DNA of 64,000 nt from Brevinematales bacterium. Its GTDB lineage: Bacteria; Spirochaetota; Brevinematia; DTOW01. Position 1 is the first letter of the stretch. Each line of letters opens with the position of its first letter. Of this stretch, positions 56,598 to 64,000 are shown piece after piece. The stretch is from NCBI GenBank assembly GCA_026415355.1, contig JAOAHF010000001.1:1-64000 (forward strand). The letters are read 5' to 3'. The translations under genes and the position numbers were made by a program. Under the pieces are notes generated by a model. That model ran no database searches. It saw only the letters and a list, made by a program, of their open reading frames with translations, and was not told where the DNA came from.

Positions 56598-56619
56598 TTT
56601 GTTGTTTTTTGACAACAAA
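56598..56619 (+). repeat. Inverted repeat after recG, possible weak terminator
   Basis: TTTGTTGT, loop TTTTTG, ACAACAAA form an eight-pair AT-rich hairpin beginning directly after the recG stop codon. No T-run follows on the plus strand, so termination would be weak. The rest of the gap holds TTGAAA at 56689 and TATAAA at 56714 (19-base spacer) as a possible promoter for the sigma gene. Confidence 0.35.
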
Positions 56620-56737
56620 ATCGTTGTAGGCTACTAGTACTATATGCAAGAAACCTTTTTTTAGAAGAGATTTTAATCTTGTGTTGTTTTGAAAAGTTGG
56701 CATACTCTTTGATTATAAAGTAAAGAGGAGGAAATTT

Positions 56738-57508
56738 ATGGAAAGGTATGAGGTAAGAAATGTACTTCTTAAGTATTTGTCTAAAGATATAGCGAAGACT
56801 AAAGTAATTGAAGAAGATTTAATTACTATAATCAGGGCAAAGAAAGGTGATAGGGAAGCCATTAGGAAAATTATAGAGAATAATATAAGGTTTGTGGTAA
56901 AACTTGCCTCAAATTTTAGAGTACAAAATGATGTTTTTATGGATCTTATAAGTGAAGGATGTCTTGGAATAATGCGAGCTATAAAGAATTATGATATTTC
57001 GAAGGGTGTTAAATTTAGTTCTTATGCAAACATATGGATTAAACATTATATTTTGTCATATCTTTCATCGAATTCAGTAGTTAAACTACCAGCTAGAAAG
57101 AAAAAAATGGTAAAATCGCTTAGTGTTAACAATAGTTTTGTTGGAGTTGAAGAGAGTCTTGTAGAGTATAATATGTCTGTTGAAGAATATCAAAACATGA
57201 TGTCGTTGAATAACATAATGTTTTTTTCTGATATTTCTGATGAGAGTGTTATAACTAATAAGAGAAATCAAGTTGATGAAAAGATAGAATTCAATCATTT
57301 GGTGAGTATTATCAACGAGAAAGTTTCGAAATTGAGTCCCAAGGAGCAGTTTATAATAGAGCATAGATATGGTCTTAATAACAAAGAGGTAAAAAGGTTA
57401 GTTGATATAGCAAGAATATTTAAGTCAACGCCTGAAGGTATAAGATACATAGAGCAAAAGGCATTAAGTAAGTTAAGAGTGATGTTAGAAAAAGAAAGTA
57501 TTATTTAA
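56738..57508 (+). CDS. Alternative sigma-70 family factor (regions 2-4)
   Basis: The 256-residue protein lacks region 1.1. Region 2 is AIRKIIENNIRFVVKLASNF, DLISEGCLGIMRAIKNYD, KFSSYANIWIKHYILSYL (about 40-110). Region 3 is weak and contains LPARKKKMVKSL. Region 4.2 is FKSTPEGIRYIEQKALSKLR near the end, preceded by LSPKEQFIIEHRYGL. It fits an RpoH/RpoS/WhiG-sized secondary sigma factor rather than RpoD. GAGGAGG precedes the ATG. The 3' end overlaps dcd by eight bases tail to tail. Its regulon cannot be told. Confidence 0.85.
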   Translation: MERYEVRNVLLKYLSKDIAKTKVIEEDLITIIRAKKGDREAIRKIIENNIRFVVKLASNFRVQNDVFMDLISEGCLGIMRAIKNYDISKGVKFSSYANIWIKHYILSYLSSNSVVKLPARKKKMVKSLSVNNSFVGVEESLVEYNMSVEEYQNMMSLNNIMFFSDISDESVITNKRNQVDEKIEFNHLVSIINEKVSKLSPKEQFIIEHRYGLNNKEVKRLVDIARIFKSTPEGIRYIEQKALSKLRVMLEKESII

Positions 57509-58022
57509 ACTCTTCGTAAATTTTACTTATTATTATATCTTTACTCTGTGAGTATTTACCTCTGTAGACTTTATCAATTTCGCCTGTGACTTCGCAATAG
57601 TATATTTGACATATTTCAACAAAGGGGTATACAACAACCGGTTTTATTACGGATATTTCTAATGTCCAGTATCCTTCAAAGCCTACATCTCCAAATCCTG
57701 CTGTAGCATGTATTGATATACCTAATCTTGCTATACTTGATCTTCCTTCTATCATCGGGACAAAGTTTTTTGTTATTGTATATTCAAAAGTTCTACCTAG
57801 ATAGAGATTTCCTGGTTCGAGTAATAATCCTTCTTCGGGAATGATAACTTTTTGGTAATTGGATGGTTTTCTCATATCTAGTTTTTCATCTGTTAATACA
57901 AGTAGCTCGTTATGGAGTCTTAAGTTGTATGAGTTCGGATTTAGATATTTTTCATCAAATGGTTCGATGATTATATTACCTTTTTTTATTTCTTCTAGTA
58001 TCTTTTTTGAAGTGAGTATCAT
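57501..58022 (-). CDS. dcd: dCTP deaminase
   Basis: The 173-residue trimeric nucleotide enzyme of the dUTPase superfamily opens MILTSKKILEEI and has LNPNSYNLRL, EGRSSIARLGIS (92-103) with Arg94/Ser95/Ser96, then HATAGFGDVGFEG with the catalytic Glu116 and GYWTLEI. It makes dUTP (or, in bifunctional forms, dUMP) from dCTP for thymidylate synthesis. Whether it is also a dUTPase cannot be decided from sequence. Single gene, minus strand. Confidence 0.93.
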   Translation of the reverse strand: MILTSKKILEEIKKGNIIIEPFDEKYLNPNSYNLRLHNELLVLTDEKLDMRKPSNYQKVIIPEEGLLLEPGNLYLGRTFEYTITKNFVPMIEGRSSIARLGISIHATAGFGDVGFEGYWTLEISVIKPVVVYPFVEICQIYYCEVTGEIDKVYRGKYSQSKDIIISKIYEEFK

Positions 58023-58124
58023 AGTGCCAAATTATAAATAAGATTGTTTTATGATTAAAAATAAACTGATTTTCGTGTTATTTGAAGATTTAGTTTTTAG
58101 TAATTGAGTTAGATTTGAGTTGGA

Positions 58125-59651
58125 TTATGAGTATAAAATTTTGTCTAGCACTCTATGCTGAATTGCTTCAGCTATATGGCTTTCTTTTATGTCTTGAGTT
58201 TCATCAAGATCTGCTATAGTTCTTGCTATTTTAAGTATTTTGTGATATGATCTCATACTTATTTTGAATTTCGATATAACTACTTCTAATAATTTTTTTG
58301 AGGAGTTTGATACTCTACATATTTCTTCTATGTATGTTGAGGGTATTTTAGAGTTTGTTTTTATGTTAAGTTTTAGTTTTGAGAACCTGTTGTGTTGAAT
58401 TTCTCTTGCTTTTAATATTCTTGATTTTATTTGTTTTGAGCTATAGTGTCCATTAGTTTTTTCTGATATTTCACTGAATTTAACTCTTGGTACTTCGATG
58501 TGCATATCTATTCTATCGATGAGAGGTGTGCTAATTTTGTTTAGTATTCTTATGATATCGGTTGATGAGTATATACTATCGGTATTATCTTTTGCGACGT
58601 TCATTGCGGCTACAAACATAAAATTTGCGGGGAAGATCACACTACCTTCTGCTCTTGATATAGTTATAAAGCCTTCTTCTAAGGGTTGTCTCATTACCTG
58701 TAACACATTTGATTTGAATTCTTGTAGTTCATCAAGAAACAGAACTCCGTTGTGTGCTAGGCTTACTTCTCCTGGTTTTGGTATTCTGCCACCGCCTATT
58801 ATTGAAATATCCGACGATGTGTGATGTGGTGCTCTAAATGGTCTTTCGGATATTATACCTTTTTCTCCTAGCATACCTGCTATGCTATAGATTTTTGTTG
58901 TTTCGATTATTTCTTTCATTTCCATTTCTGGCATTATGGTAGGTATTCTTCTTGCTAACATTGTTTTTCCTCCACCTGGTCCTCCTAGCATGAGTATGTT
59001 ATGACCTCCTGCTACTGCTATTTCTATAGCTCTCTTAGCATGATATTGTCCTTTAACATCAGAAAAATCTACATCAAAGTTATGATTTTTGTATATCTCT
59101 ATACCATCTTTTAATGTGCTTGTGCTATTTTCACCACCAATAAATTCTACAACATCTTTTAGGGTTTTTACGGGTAGGATATTTATGTACTCCGATACTA
59201 TTATACATTCGTTTTTATTTTCTTCGGGTACAAAGACATTTTTAAAACCATTTTCAATAGCGAACAGAACTGCAGGTAGGATTCCTTTTGTGTACTTTAG
59301 TTTTCCATCTAGTGATAATTCGCCTATAAAAATAGTGTTGTTGATATCAATAATTCCGCTATCTGATACTTGTTTTGAACCGATTAATATTCCAAGTGCA
59401 AGAGATAGGTCAAGTATTGATCCTTCTTTTCTAAGGTATGCAGGTGCTAGATTTATGAGAATCCTTTTCAAAGGAAAGGTATATCCTGAATTTAGTATAG
59501 CACTTCTTACTCTTTCTTTGGATTCTTTTACTGTAGTGTCAGGAAGCCCCACTATATCAAAACTTGGAACTTTAGTTTCGATATCAACTTCGACTTCAAC
59601 TAAAGATACATTTAATCCGACAAAGGAAACCGAATAAACTTTATTAACCAT
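58125..59651 (-). CDS. comM: ComM/YifB-type Mg-chelatase-like AAA+ ATPase
   Basis: The 508-residue protein has the ComM layout. The N-terminal Lon-protease-like ChlI domain has VDIETKVPSFDIVGLPDTTVK, then LNLAPAYLRKEGS. The AAA+ core has Walker A GGPGGGKT (223-230), the FRAPHHTSSD block and a LDELQEF Walker B. The C-terminal Mg-chelatase part begins RIDMHIEVPRV and has RSYHKILKIARTIADL. ComM acts as a branch-migration helicase in natural transformation; whether this organism is competent is unknown. TGGAGGT precedes the ATG. Confidence 0.93.
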   Translation of the reverse strand: MVNKVYSVSFVGLNVSLVEVEVDIETKVPSFDIVGLPDTTVKESKERVRSAILNSGYTFPLKRILINLAPAYLRKEGSILDLSLALGILIGSKQVSDSGIIDINNTIFIGELSLDGKLKYTKGILPAVLFAIENGFKNVFVPEENKNECIIVSEYINILPVKTLKDVVEFIGGENSTSTLKDGIEIYKNHNFDVDFSDVKGQYHAKRAIEIAVAGGHNILMLGGPGGGKTMLARRIPTIMPEMEMKEIIETTKIYSIAGMLGEKGIISERPFRAPHHTSSDISIIGGGRIPKPGEVSLAHNGVLFLDELQEFKSNVLQVMRQPLEEGFITISRAEGSVIFPANFMFVAAMNVAKDNTDSIYSSTDIIRILNKISTPLIDRIDMHIEVPRVKFSEISEKTNGHYSSKQIKSRILKAREIQHNRFSKLKLNIKTNSKIPSTYIEEICRVSNSSKKLLEVVISKFKISMRSYHKILKIARTIADLDETQDIKESHIAEAIQHRVLDKILYS

Positions 59652-59977
59652 AATGATACCTCCAGTTGTCTATTATTCATTAAACATTAAAAGTTTTCAT
59701 TTTGTTACAAAAATTTACTTGGGTTATTTTTGCTTATGGTGTTTGTGATAGTGATTTTGGATGTACTTACGTTTGACTTGGAATTTAAATTCCTAAAAAG
59801 GTGAGTAAAAACCACAGTAAAAATATAAAATATTTTGGTATTTAGGGATGTAGTTTTGGGAGGCTTTTGATTAATAGAATTTTGCCTAATTTGTTAGGTC
59901 CTGCTTAAAGCTGAAAAGTTTGTTTCTTGTCAAGGAGTGTATTTATCTATTATGATAATAATCGTGGAGGAAGTAGT
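59652..59977. other. Intergenic region between comM and pepA
   Basis: This 326-base divergent spacer must hold the promoters for both genes. No clear gene, RNA or strong promoter pair was found. Confidence 0.35.
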
Positions 59978-61474
59978 ATGGATGTATTTGTAAAGTCTTT
60001 TAAAGATTTTGTAAGTCAGGAAGCAGATGCTTTAGTTGTGTTTTCTTTTGAAAATGAAGATATAAAGAAAGTTATCAATCCTACTATAACTAGATTGGTT
60101 AATGAGGTTATAAAATCAGAAGGTTTCAACTCAAAAATCGGTGAAGTTGTTGTGATACCTAAGCCAGCTTTGCCAAAAAACGTAAGATTTAAAAAAATAA
60201 TAGTCATAGGTGCTGAAAAAAGAGATAAGTTTAACACTGAAACTATTAGGAAACTAGGTAGCGTGATTTCTAAGAATGCTTCTAAATATAATTATAGCTC
60301 TGTCTTGATTTATGCTAATTGGTTTAGCAAGGGGGTGAACAGAAGTAGTGATAAATCACTTCCTTTTAAAGCATTGATTGAAGGACTACTTTTAGGTACA
60401 TATAAATTTGAGGAATTTATTTCAAAAAAGGAAAGCGATAAGAAAACTAGTTTAGAAAAAGCTTATGTTTTGAAACCAAATTTAGATATAGATTTTGATA
60501 GAATTGCTGATAGGGTTAAAGTGGTTGTTGATGGAGTATTTTTGGCAAGAAAGCTTCAGAACTTGCCTTCAAATGTTGCTACTCCTACTTATATTTCTCA
60601 GATTGCAAAGATGGAATGTGAAAAAGTTGGTGTAAAGGTTAAAATTATAGATAAAAAAGAAGCTGAGGAGATGGGTATGAATTTGTATCTTGCTGTTGCT
60701 AGAGGAAGTGAAGAGGAACCAAAATTTGTTATCATGGAATATGAAGGAGGTGGAGACAAATGGTATGGACTTCTGGGGAAAGGTATAACTTTTGATACAG
60801 GTGGTATTTCTCTAAAACCATCTGATAGAATGGAAGAAATGAAATTTGATATGAGCGGTGCAGCAGCAGTTATAGCAACTATGGTAACAATAGCTAAATT
60901 AAAGCTTAACGTTAATGTAGTTGGTATAACTCCTCTTACTGAAAATATGCCGAGCGGTAAAGCGACAAAACCAGGAGATATTGTCAAGAGTATGGGAGGA
61001 ATATTTGTTGAAATAGTAAATACCGATGCGGAAGGTAGACTTATCCTAGCTGATGCTCTTGAGTATGTTAAGAAGTATAAGCCTGATTTCGTAATAGATA
61101 TTGCCACGCTTACAGGTGCTTGTGTTGTGGCTCTAGGTCATGAAGCAGCAGGACTTATGGGAAATGATGAAAAGTTAAAGCAACTAATAAAAGAATCTTC
61201 AGAAAGAACTTCTGAAAGAGTTTGGGAATTGCCTCTATGGGAAGATTACGACGAGTATATTAAAAGTAATTTTGCAGATGTGAAAAATGTAGGTAATAGA
61301 TACGCTGGTGCTATAACTGCAGCAGTATTTATGAAAAAGTTTGTTGATTATCCATGGGCTCATCTGGATATAGCTGGTGTTGCATACACTGATAAGGAAA
61401 AATTTTATATATCGAAAGGGGGTACAGGTTTTGGTGTAAGATTGTTTGTAGATATGTTTGAAAGAATTAAATAA
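59978..61474 (+). CDS. pepA: Leucyl aminopeptidase PepA (M17)
   Basis: The 498-residue two-metal peptidase starts at the ATG at 59978, since GGAGG lies seven bases before it; an earlier in-frame TTG at 59927 has none. Metal ligands are Lys268, Asp273, Asp291, Asp350 and Glu352; catalytic residues are Lys280 and Arg354. The M17 signature NTDAEGRL and the FDTGGISLKP block are complete. It removes N-terminal residues from peptides in the cytoplasm. Family members can also bind DNA. The receiver-PilZ gene follows five bases later. Confidence 0.96.
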   Translation: MDVFVKSFKDFVSQEADALVVFSFENEDIKKVINPTITRLVNEVIKSEGFNSKIGEVVVIPKPALPKNVRFKKIIVIGAEKRDKFNTETIRKLGSVISKNASKYNYSSVLIYANWFSKGVNRSSDKSLPFKALIEGLLLGTYKFEEFISKKESDKKTSLEKAYVLKPNLDIDFDRIADRVKVVVDGVFLARKLQNLPSNVATPTYISQIAKMECEKVGVKVKIIDKKEAEEMGMNLYLAVARGSEEEPKFVIMEYEGGGDKWYGLLGKGITFDTGGISLKPSDRMEEMKFDMSGAAAVIATMVTIAKLKLNVNVVGITPLTENMPSGKATKPGDIVKSMGGIFVEIVNTDAEGRLILADALEYVKKYKPDFVIDIATLTGACVVALGHEAAGLMGNDEKLKQLIKESSERTSERVWELPLWEDYDEYIKSNFADVKNVGNRYAGAITAAVFMKKFVDYPWAHLDIAGVAYTDKEKFYISKGGTGFGVRLFVDMFERIK

Positions 61475-61479
61475 TTTGT

Positions 61480-62184
61480 ATGAAAGTATTGCTAATATCA
61501 CCTTCTAGGATTGTTAGAGATGCTTTTATTTCTGAACTTATACCAAGAGGCATAGAAATACTGTGGTGTGAAAATATATCGGAAATCTTAAAAAAACTCG
61601 GTGATAAAATAACTAGTGTTGATGTTGTAGTAGTTGAAGTTATAAGCAAGTACGACGTTGTGAGTTTCCTAGATGCAATAAAAGCTCTAAATGTAAGAGC
61701 TGCGATTGTCTTGTATATAGACATACATAGTCAAGCTGAAGTGTATGAGTATCTAAAACTAGGTGTTATGGGTTTTTTACAGAAGCCACTCAAAACTGGT
61801 ATCATCTTTAATGTGCTATCCAAAGCATATCAAAACTTCAAAGGTGCTCCCCCAGAAAGAAAAGTTGTTCGTGTCCAACTAAATGAAGGTGAAGGTACTG
61901 TTGATTTTACCCTTTCATCAGGTGTTAGAGTCATCGGTAGTATATCTGATTTGAGTATTGGTGGATTGGCTTTTTCTTATTCTTTAAAGTATGAAGATAA
62001 ACTAGTACCAAGCGATGAAGTCTTTGAAATAAGAATAGTGTTGCGAAATGAAGATACTTATGTGAAAGGTAAATTAAAAGCTAAAATACCGGAGAAACAC
62101 TTAGCAGTTTTGGTTTTTACAGAACTAAATGTTGATGCAATACATAAGATATCTAAGTTTATATTTTATAAAACCTCTATTTAA
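61480..62184 (+). CDS. Pseudoreceiver-PilZ protein
   Basis: The 234-residue protein has an N-terminal CheY-like domain (1-118) with Glu53 where the phospho-Asp should be, so it is probably locked or signal-free. Lys102 of the FLQKPLK turn is kept. The PilZ domain (about 125-230) has RKVVR (Arg127, Arg131) and DLSIGG (157-162), so c-di-GMP binding is expected. It resembles the protein at 44101 in layout. It is co-transcribed with pepA. Confidence 0.78.
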   Translation: MKVLLISPSRIVRDAFISELIPRGIEILWCENISEILKKLGDKITSVDVVVVEVISKYDVVSFLDAIKALNVRAAIVLYIDIHSQAEVYEYLKLGVMGFLQKPLKTGIIFNVLSKAYQNFKGAPPERKVVRVQLNEGEGTVDFTLSSGVRVIGSISDLSIGGLAFSYSLKYEDKLVPSDEVFEIRIVLRNEDTYVKGKLKAKIPEKHLAVLVFTELNVDAIHKISKFIFYKTSI

Positions 62185-62532
62185 CAGCATGTTTTGGAAT
62201 AATTACAGCAGTCTTCAAAGTAATAAATTCGTATGAACTTTAAATATAGCTTACTGATTTTTTACCTCCAATTTTTTATTGTTGCACCATTGTGCACAAA
62301 ATAAAGAGGTTATTAGTGCAGATTTGGTGCAATTTTAATATCTTTTTTGTTGATTATCCTTTTACTTATTTGTTTTACTATATGTTTAGGTTATGTAACC
62401 AAAATATTTTGGTTTTTTATTAGTAATATTTTGTTCTTGACACAGTTTTTAATTTGAGAAGTTTTTAATATTTATGGCATGTTATTTGTATGAAATTAGT
62501 TTGTGATCCCTGTTGGGATCAGGAGGTAGATT
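62185..62532. other. Leader and promoter region of the amylase gene
   Basis: This 348-base, very AT-rich stretch has TTGACA at 62437 but no -10 box at the right distance. A hairpin next to the ribosome site is listed separately. No gene is seen in it. Confidence 0.4.
62505..62520 (+). promoter_or_regulatory. Hairpin directly before the amylase ribosome-binding site
   Basis: A perfect six-pair stem (GATCCC, loop TGTT, GGGATC) ends on the base before AGGAGG (62521-62526), which is six bases ahead of the ATG at 62533. It could stabilise the mRNA 5' end or gate ribosome access. Confidence 0.55.
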
Positions 62533-63888
62533 ATGAAGAAGTTTAGTTTAGTGATGCTAATGCTAGTGATGTTGATGTCGCTAGCATTGGTTTATGATGT
62601 TAGTGCTTGGAGAGTATTCCAAGCATTCTACTGGGATGTTCCAAATGGATGGTATACAACTGTTCAAGGTAAAGTTGCTGAGCTTGCTGCTGATAAAATT
62701 GAGGTTATATATCTTCCACCTCCATCTAAGGCAATGAATGGTGGTTATTCAATGGGTTATGATCCTTATGATTATTATGATTTAGGTCAATACAATCAAA
62801 AGGGGACCGTTGCTACGAGGTTTGGTACTCAATCTCAGTTAAGAAGTTTAATATCAAGCATAAAGTCTTATGGTATGAAAGCTATGGCAGATATAGTTTT
62901 AAATCACAGAGCTGGAGGGGATTCTCAGTATAATCCTTTTACTGGAGGTAATACTTGGACTGATTTTTCTAAAGTTGCTAGTGGTAGATTTAAGATGAGT
63001 TATTGGGATTTCCATCCTAATGATATTCATAGTAGTGATAGTGGGGTATTTGGAGGATATCCTGATGTATGTCATGATAAGACTTATGTTAAAACCAACA
63101 TAATAGCGTGGCTTAACTGGCTAAGAAATAGTGCTAATGCTGGATTTGACTTCTGGAGACTTGACTATACAAAAGGGTTTGCACCTTGGGTAGCTGCTTA
63201 TATATATGATAATACAGGGCAACCATTCATAGTAGGAGAGTATTGGGATGGTAATAGAGATACTCTTGCTTGGTGGGTTGATAGTGCGAATAGAGCAAAT
63301 GTTAAGACATTTGACTTTTCTTTGTTGTATGTTCTTAGAGATATGGCTTTGGGTAATGGCTATTATGATATGAGAGGGTTACAGTTTGCCGGACTTGTAG
63401 GTATTAGGCCTACTAAAGCTGTTACGTTTGTTGCAAATCATGACACTGATCCAATAATACAGAATAAGATGATGGCCTATGCATACATACTAACTGCGGA
63501 AGGAGATCCGACAGTTTGGTGGAAAGATTATTATGACTACGGGCTTGCTAGAAGGGGTACTGCTAGAGGTATTCAACAGTTATTATGGGTTCATTGGAGA
63601 CTTGCTGGTGGATCAACAACTATTCTATATGCTGATAACGATCTATACATAGCACAAAGAAATGGTTATGGTTCCAATCCAGGGCTTGTGATAGTGATAA
63701 ATGATAATGGAGTACAATGGAAAGGAGCAAGAGTTAAGACAAAGTGGGCCAATACTGAACTAAATGTCTATGCTTGGGATGGAAAAGATACTGCGAGACC
63801 TCAAAATAAATGGACTGATGGAAGTGGTTATACAGATCTTTGGGCTGCACCTTACGGATATGCAGTCTACGCTCCTGCGGGTTATTAA
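62533..63888 (+). CDS. Secreted alpha-amylase, GH13 archaeal (GH13_7-like) type
   Basis: The 451-residue enzyme has a signal peptide (MKKFSLVML ... DVSA-W, about 25 residues). It cleaves alpha-1,4 bonds in starch outside the cell. The GH13 motifs are DIVLNH (120-125), the nucleophile Asp211 with Arg209 (WRLDYTKG), acid/base Glu236 (VGEYWDG) and the stabiliser Asp304 (VANHDTD). VFQAFYWDVP, KAMNGGYSMGYDPYDYYDLG, NQKGTV-x-TRFG, TWTDFSKVASG and GGYPDVCHDK are nearly those of Pyrococcus/Thermococcus amylases. Domain C follows from about 355. Strong AGGAGG. A terminator lies nine bases past the stop codon, so it is a one-gene unit. Confidence 0.95.
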   Translation: MKKFSLVMLMLVMLMSLALVYDVSAWRVFQAFYWDVPNGWYTTVQGKVAELAADKIEVIYLPPPSKAMNGGYSMGYDPYDYYDLGQYNQKGTVATRFGTQSQLRSLISSIKSYGMKAMADIVLNHRAGGDSQYNPFTGGNTWTDFSKVASGRFKMSYWDFHPNDIHSSDSGVFGGYPDVCHDKTYVKTNIIAWLNWLRNSANAGFDFWRLDYTKGFAPWVAAYIYDNTGQPFIVGEYWDGNRDTLAWWVDSANRANVKTFDFSLLYVLRDMALGNGYYDMRGLQFAGLVGIRPTKAVTFVANHDTDPIIQNKMMAYAYILTAEGDPTVWWKDYYDYGLARRGTARGIQQLLWVHWRLAGGSTTILYADNDLYIAQRNGYGSNPGLVIVINDNGVQWKGARVKTKWANTELNVYAWDGKDTARPQNKWTDGSGYTDLWAAPYGYAVYAPAGY

Positions 63889-63896
63889 GTTTGTTT

Positions 63897-63920
63897 AAGG
63901 GGACGTTTCTTCGTCCCCTT
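63897..63920 (+). terminator. Rho-independent terminator of the amylase gene
   Basis: A nine-pair perfect stem (AAGGGGACG, loop TTTCTT, CGTCCCCTT) is followed by ATTCTTC. The last 80 bases of the window hold no gene. Confidence 0.7.
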
Positions 63921-64000
63921 ATTCTTCAACTCGATTGTGTATTTCAATTTTTTTATGTTTCTCTTAAACAGGGGTATAGCATTTTTTATGTTACTGTTTT

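Noticed and set aside
59927-59977. TTG start for pepA
   Set aside because: No ribosome site precedes it, while ATG at 59978 has GGAGG at the right distance.
62475-62490. Sigma-54-like site (TGGCATG-N4-TTGTA) upstream of the amylase gene
   Set aside because: The -12 element reads TTGT rather than TTGC, no sigma-54 or activator gene is in the window, and such a match is expected by chance in AT-rich DNA.

Overview
The window is AT-rich, densely packed bacterial chromosome from a diderm, motile, chemotactic organism. A DUF115 flagellin-modifying (Maf-type) protein, a FlgN-like chaperone, a CheW-CheX-CheY operon, several PilZ proteins, PEGA and LysM envelope proteins, outer-membrane-barrel candidates, LpxA and an LptF/G permease together suggest a spirochaete (Brevinema- or Exilispira-like, possibly thermophilic) with lipid A. 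That placement is inference; there is no rRNA or full ribosomal protein cluster here to prove it. There is no phage, insertion sequence or CRISPR array.

Layout. 1-5.6 kb: tail of a secreted starch-binding protein with two CBM25 modules, two small barrel-like exported proteins, and a minus-strand LysM lipoprotein / ECF sigma / MlaF-type ATPase cluster. 5.6-11.2 kb: minus-strand hisH, dnaG, then a compact cheW-cheX-pseudoreceiver-cheY-pdxA operon. 11.5-19 kb: a six-module lipoprotein, an LptF/G permease, rimO-pgsA, flgN, a zinc-ribbon coiled-coil protein and tRNA-Tyr/Phe/Met. 19-25 kb: murJ, mrp, recJ and a PilZ protein whose two motif halves lie about 200 residues apart. 25.5-34 kb: eno, rpmI, a degenerate RecQ-like protein, a flavin reductase, clpP, an orphan livH, a GT26-like protein, mtnA and maf. 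34-44 kb: a 1160-residue PEGA/barrel protein, dnaX with an anti-sigma-like partner, fused msrAB, lon and hsp20. 44-49 kb: receiver-PilZ, rpiA, nusG, secE, tRNA-Trp and tRNA-Leu (minus strand), lpxA, two pseudogenes (SixA-like and GNAT) and tRNA-Cys. 49-64 kb: a 1206-residue barrel/TPR protein, a crtQ/crtO-like glycosyltransferase-acyltransferase pair, recG, an alternative sigma factor, dcd, comM, pepA, another receiver-PilZ protein and a secreted GH13 alpha-amylase of archaeal (Thermococcales) type.

How it fits together. The organism appears to degrade starch outside the cell (products at both window ends), to build and maintain an LPS-type outer membrane (lpxA, lptF/G, mlaF, murJ, LysM/PEGA/TPR proteins), and to couple c-di-GMP and chemotaxis signalling to flagellar motility. 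Housekeeping genes that usually sit in conserved neighbourhoods (secE-nusG, rpmI, hisH, livH) are detached from their normal partners, so gene order is much rearranged. Sigma-70 promoters close to TTGAAA-N17-TATAAT are recognisable upstream of many genes. No new defence or mobile system was found. The most unusual items are the archaeal-type amylase, the crtQ/crtO-like pair, the degenerate RecQ relative, the split PilZ protein and the decayed sixA/GNAT locus.
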